A DNA stretch of 5,099 nucleotides from Desulfobacteraceae bacterium (GTDB taxonomy: Bacteria; Desulfobacterota; Desulfobacteria; Desulfobacterales; Desulfosalsimonadaceae), in the NCBI GenBank assembly GCA_024636355.1, contig JAGXHH010000035.1:1-5099 (forward strand), written 5' to 3'. How positions within the stretch are numbered: position 1 is the first letter of the stretch; the number at the start of each line of letters is the position of its first letter. The notes under the pieces were generated by a model that saw only the letters and a list, made by a program, of their open reading frames with translations, had not been told where the DNA came from and did no database searches. Made by a program: the position numbers and the translations under genes. Positions 5,067-5,099 of the stretch are shown piece by piece.

Positions 5067-5099
5067 CTGTCTCTTATACACATCTGACGCTGCCGACGA
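5067..5099. other. Illumina Nextera transposase adapter (non-genomic)
   Basis: The final 33 bases begin CTGTCTCTTATACACATCT, the reverse complement of the 19-bp Tn5 mosaic end, and continue GACGCTGCCGACGA, the remainder of the read-1 transposase adapter in reverse complement. The match is complete over the 33 bases as I know the adapter. It is an untrimmed library artefact that marks the contig end. Confidence 0.98.

Overview
The window is about 5.1 kb of bacterial chromosome at the end of an assembled contig. No taxonomic marker is present. The mix of features is what I would expect from a Desulfobacterota-type anaerobe (inference): a probable selenoprotein, a sigma-54 promoter, a c-di-GMP riboswitch, a secreted fibronectin-III protein with a Gly-rich CFI-type tail, and an HPF/cold-shock fusion. 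The last 33 bases (5067-5099) are the reverse complement of the Illumina Nextera read-1 transposase adapter. They are not genomic, so the biological sequence ends at 5066.

Layout from left to right. Positions 1-742 (+) hold the 3' part of a cardiolipin synthase-type phospholipase D gene. It converges on a two-gene minus-strand unit. The first gene, 1728 to 1255, is an OsmC-like protein whose conserved first catalytic cysteine is an in-frame TGA followed by a SECIS-like hairpin. The second, 1209 to 775, is a DUF2383-type four-helix-bundle protein. A 290-base divergent intergenic region (1729-2018) follows. Next comes a plus-strand pair: an HPF/RaiA ribosome-binding domain fused to a cold-shock domain (2019-2639), and a 71-residue protein with a DnaJ-type zinc finger and a His-rich tail (2673-2888). 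A 229-base convergent spacer carries a 16-bp perfect hairpin.

The right third (4584 to 3118, minus strand) is one secreted protein. It has a signal peptide, a fibronectin type III domain, an acidic linker, three divergent repeats of about 100 residues, and a C-terminal Gly7-Ser-Cys-Phe-Ile tail. Its 5' leader is the richest regulatory element here: a sigma-54 promoter (4799-4784), a GEMM-I cyclic-di-GMP riboswitch aptamer (4751-4651), and a predicted anti-Shine-Dalgarno helix that covers the ribosome binding site of a TTG start codon.

Themes: the left half combines membrane lipid synthesis with stress and redox defence (OsmC peroxidase, DUF2383, ribosome hibernation/cold shock). The right half is a second-messenger-controlled extracellular protein, plausibly for surface attachment or biofilm. 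The two strongest discoveries are the selenocysteine OsmC, which a standard gene caller truncates at residue 67, and the stacked sigma-54/c-di-GMP control of the secreted protein, which a standard caller hides inside a false 44-residue N-terminal extension.
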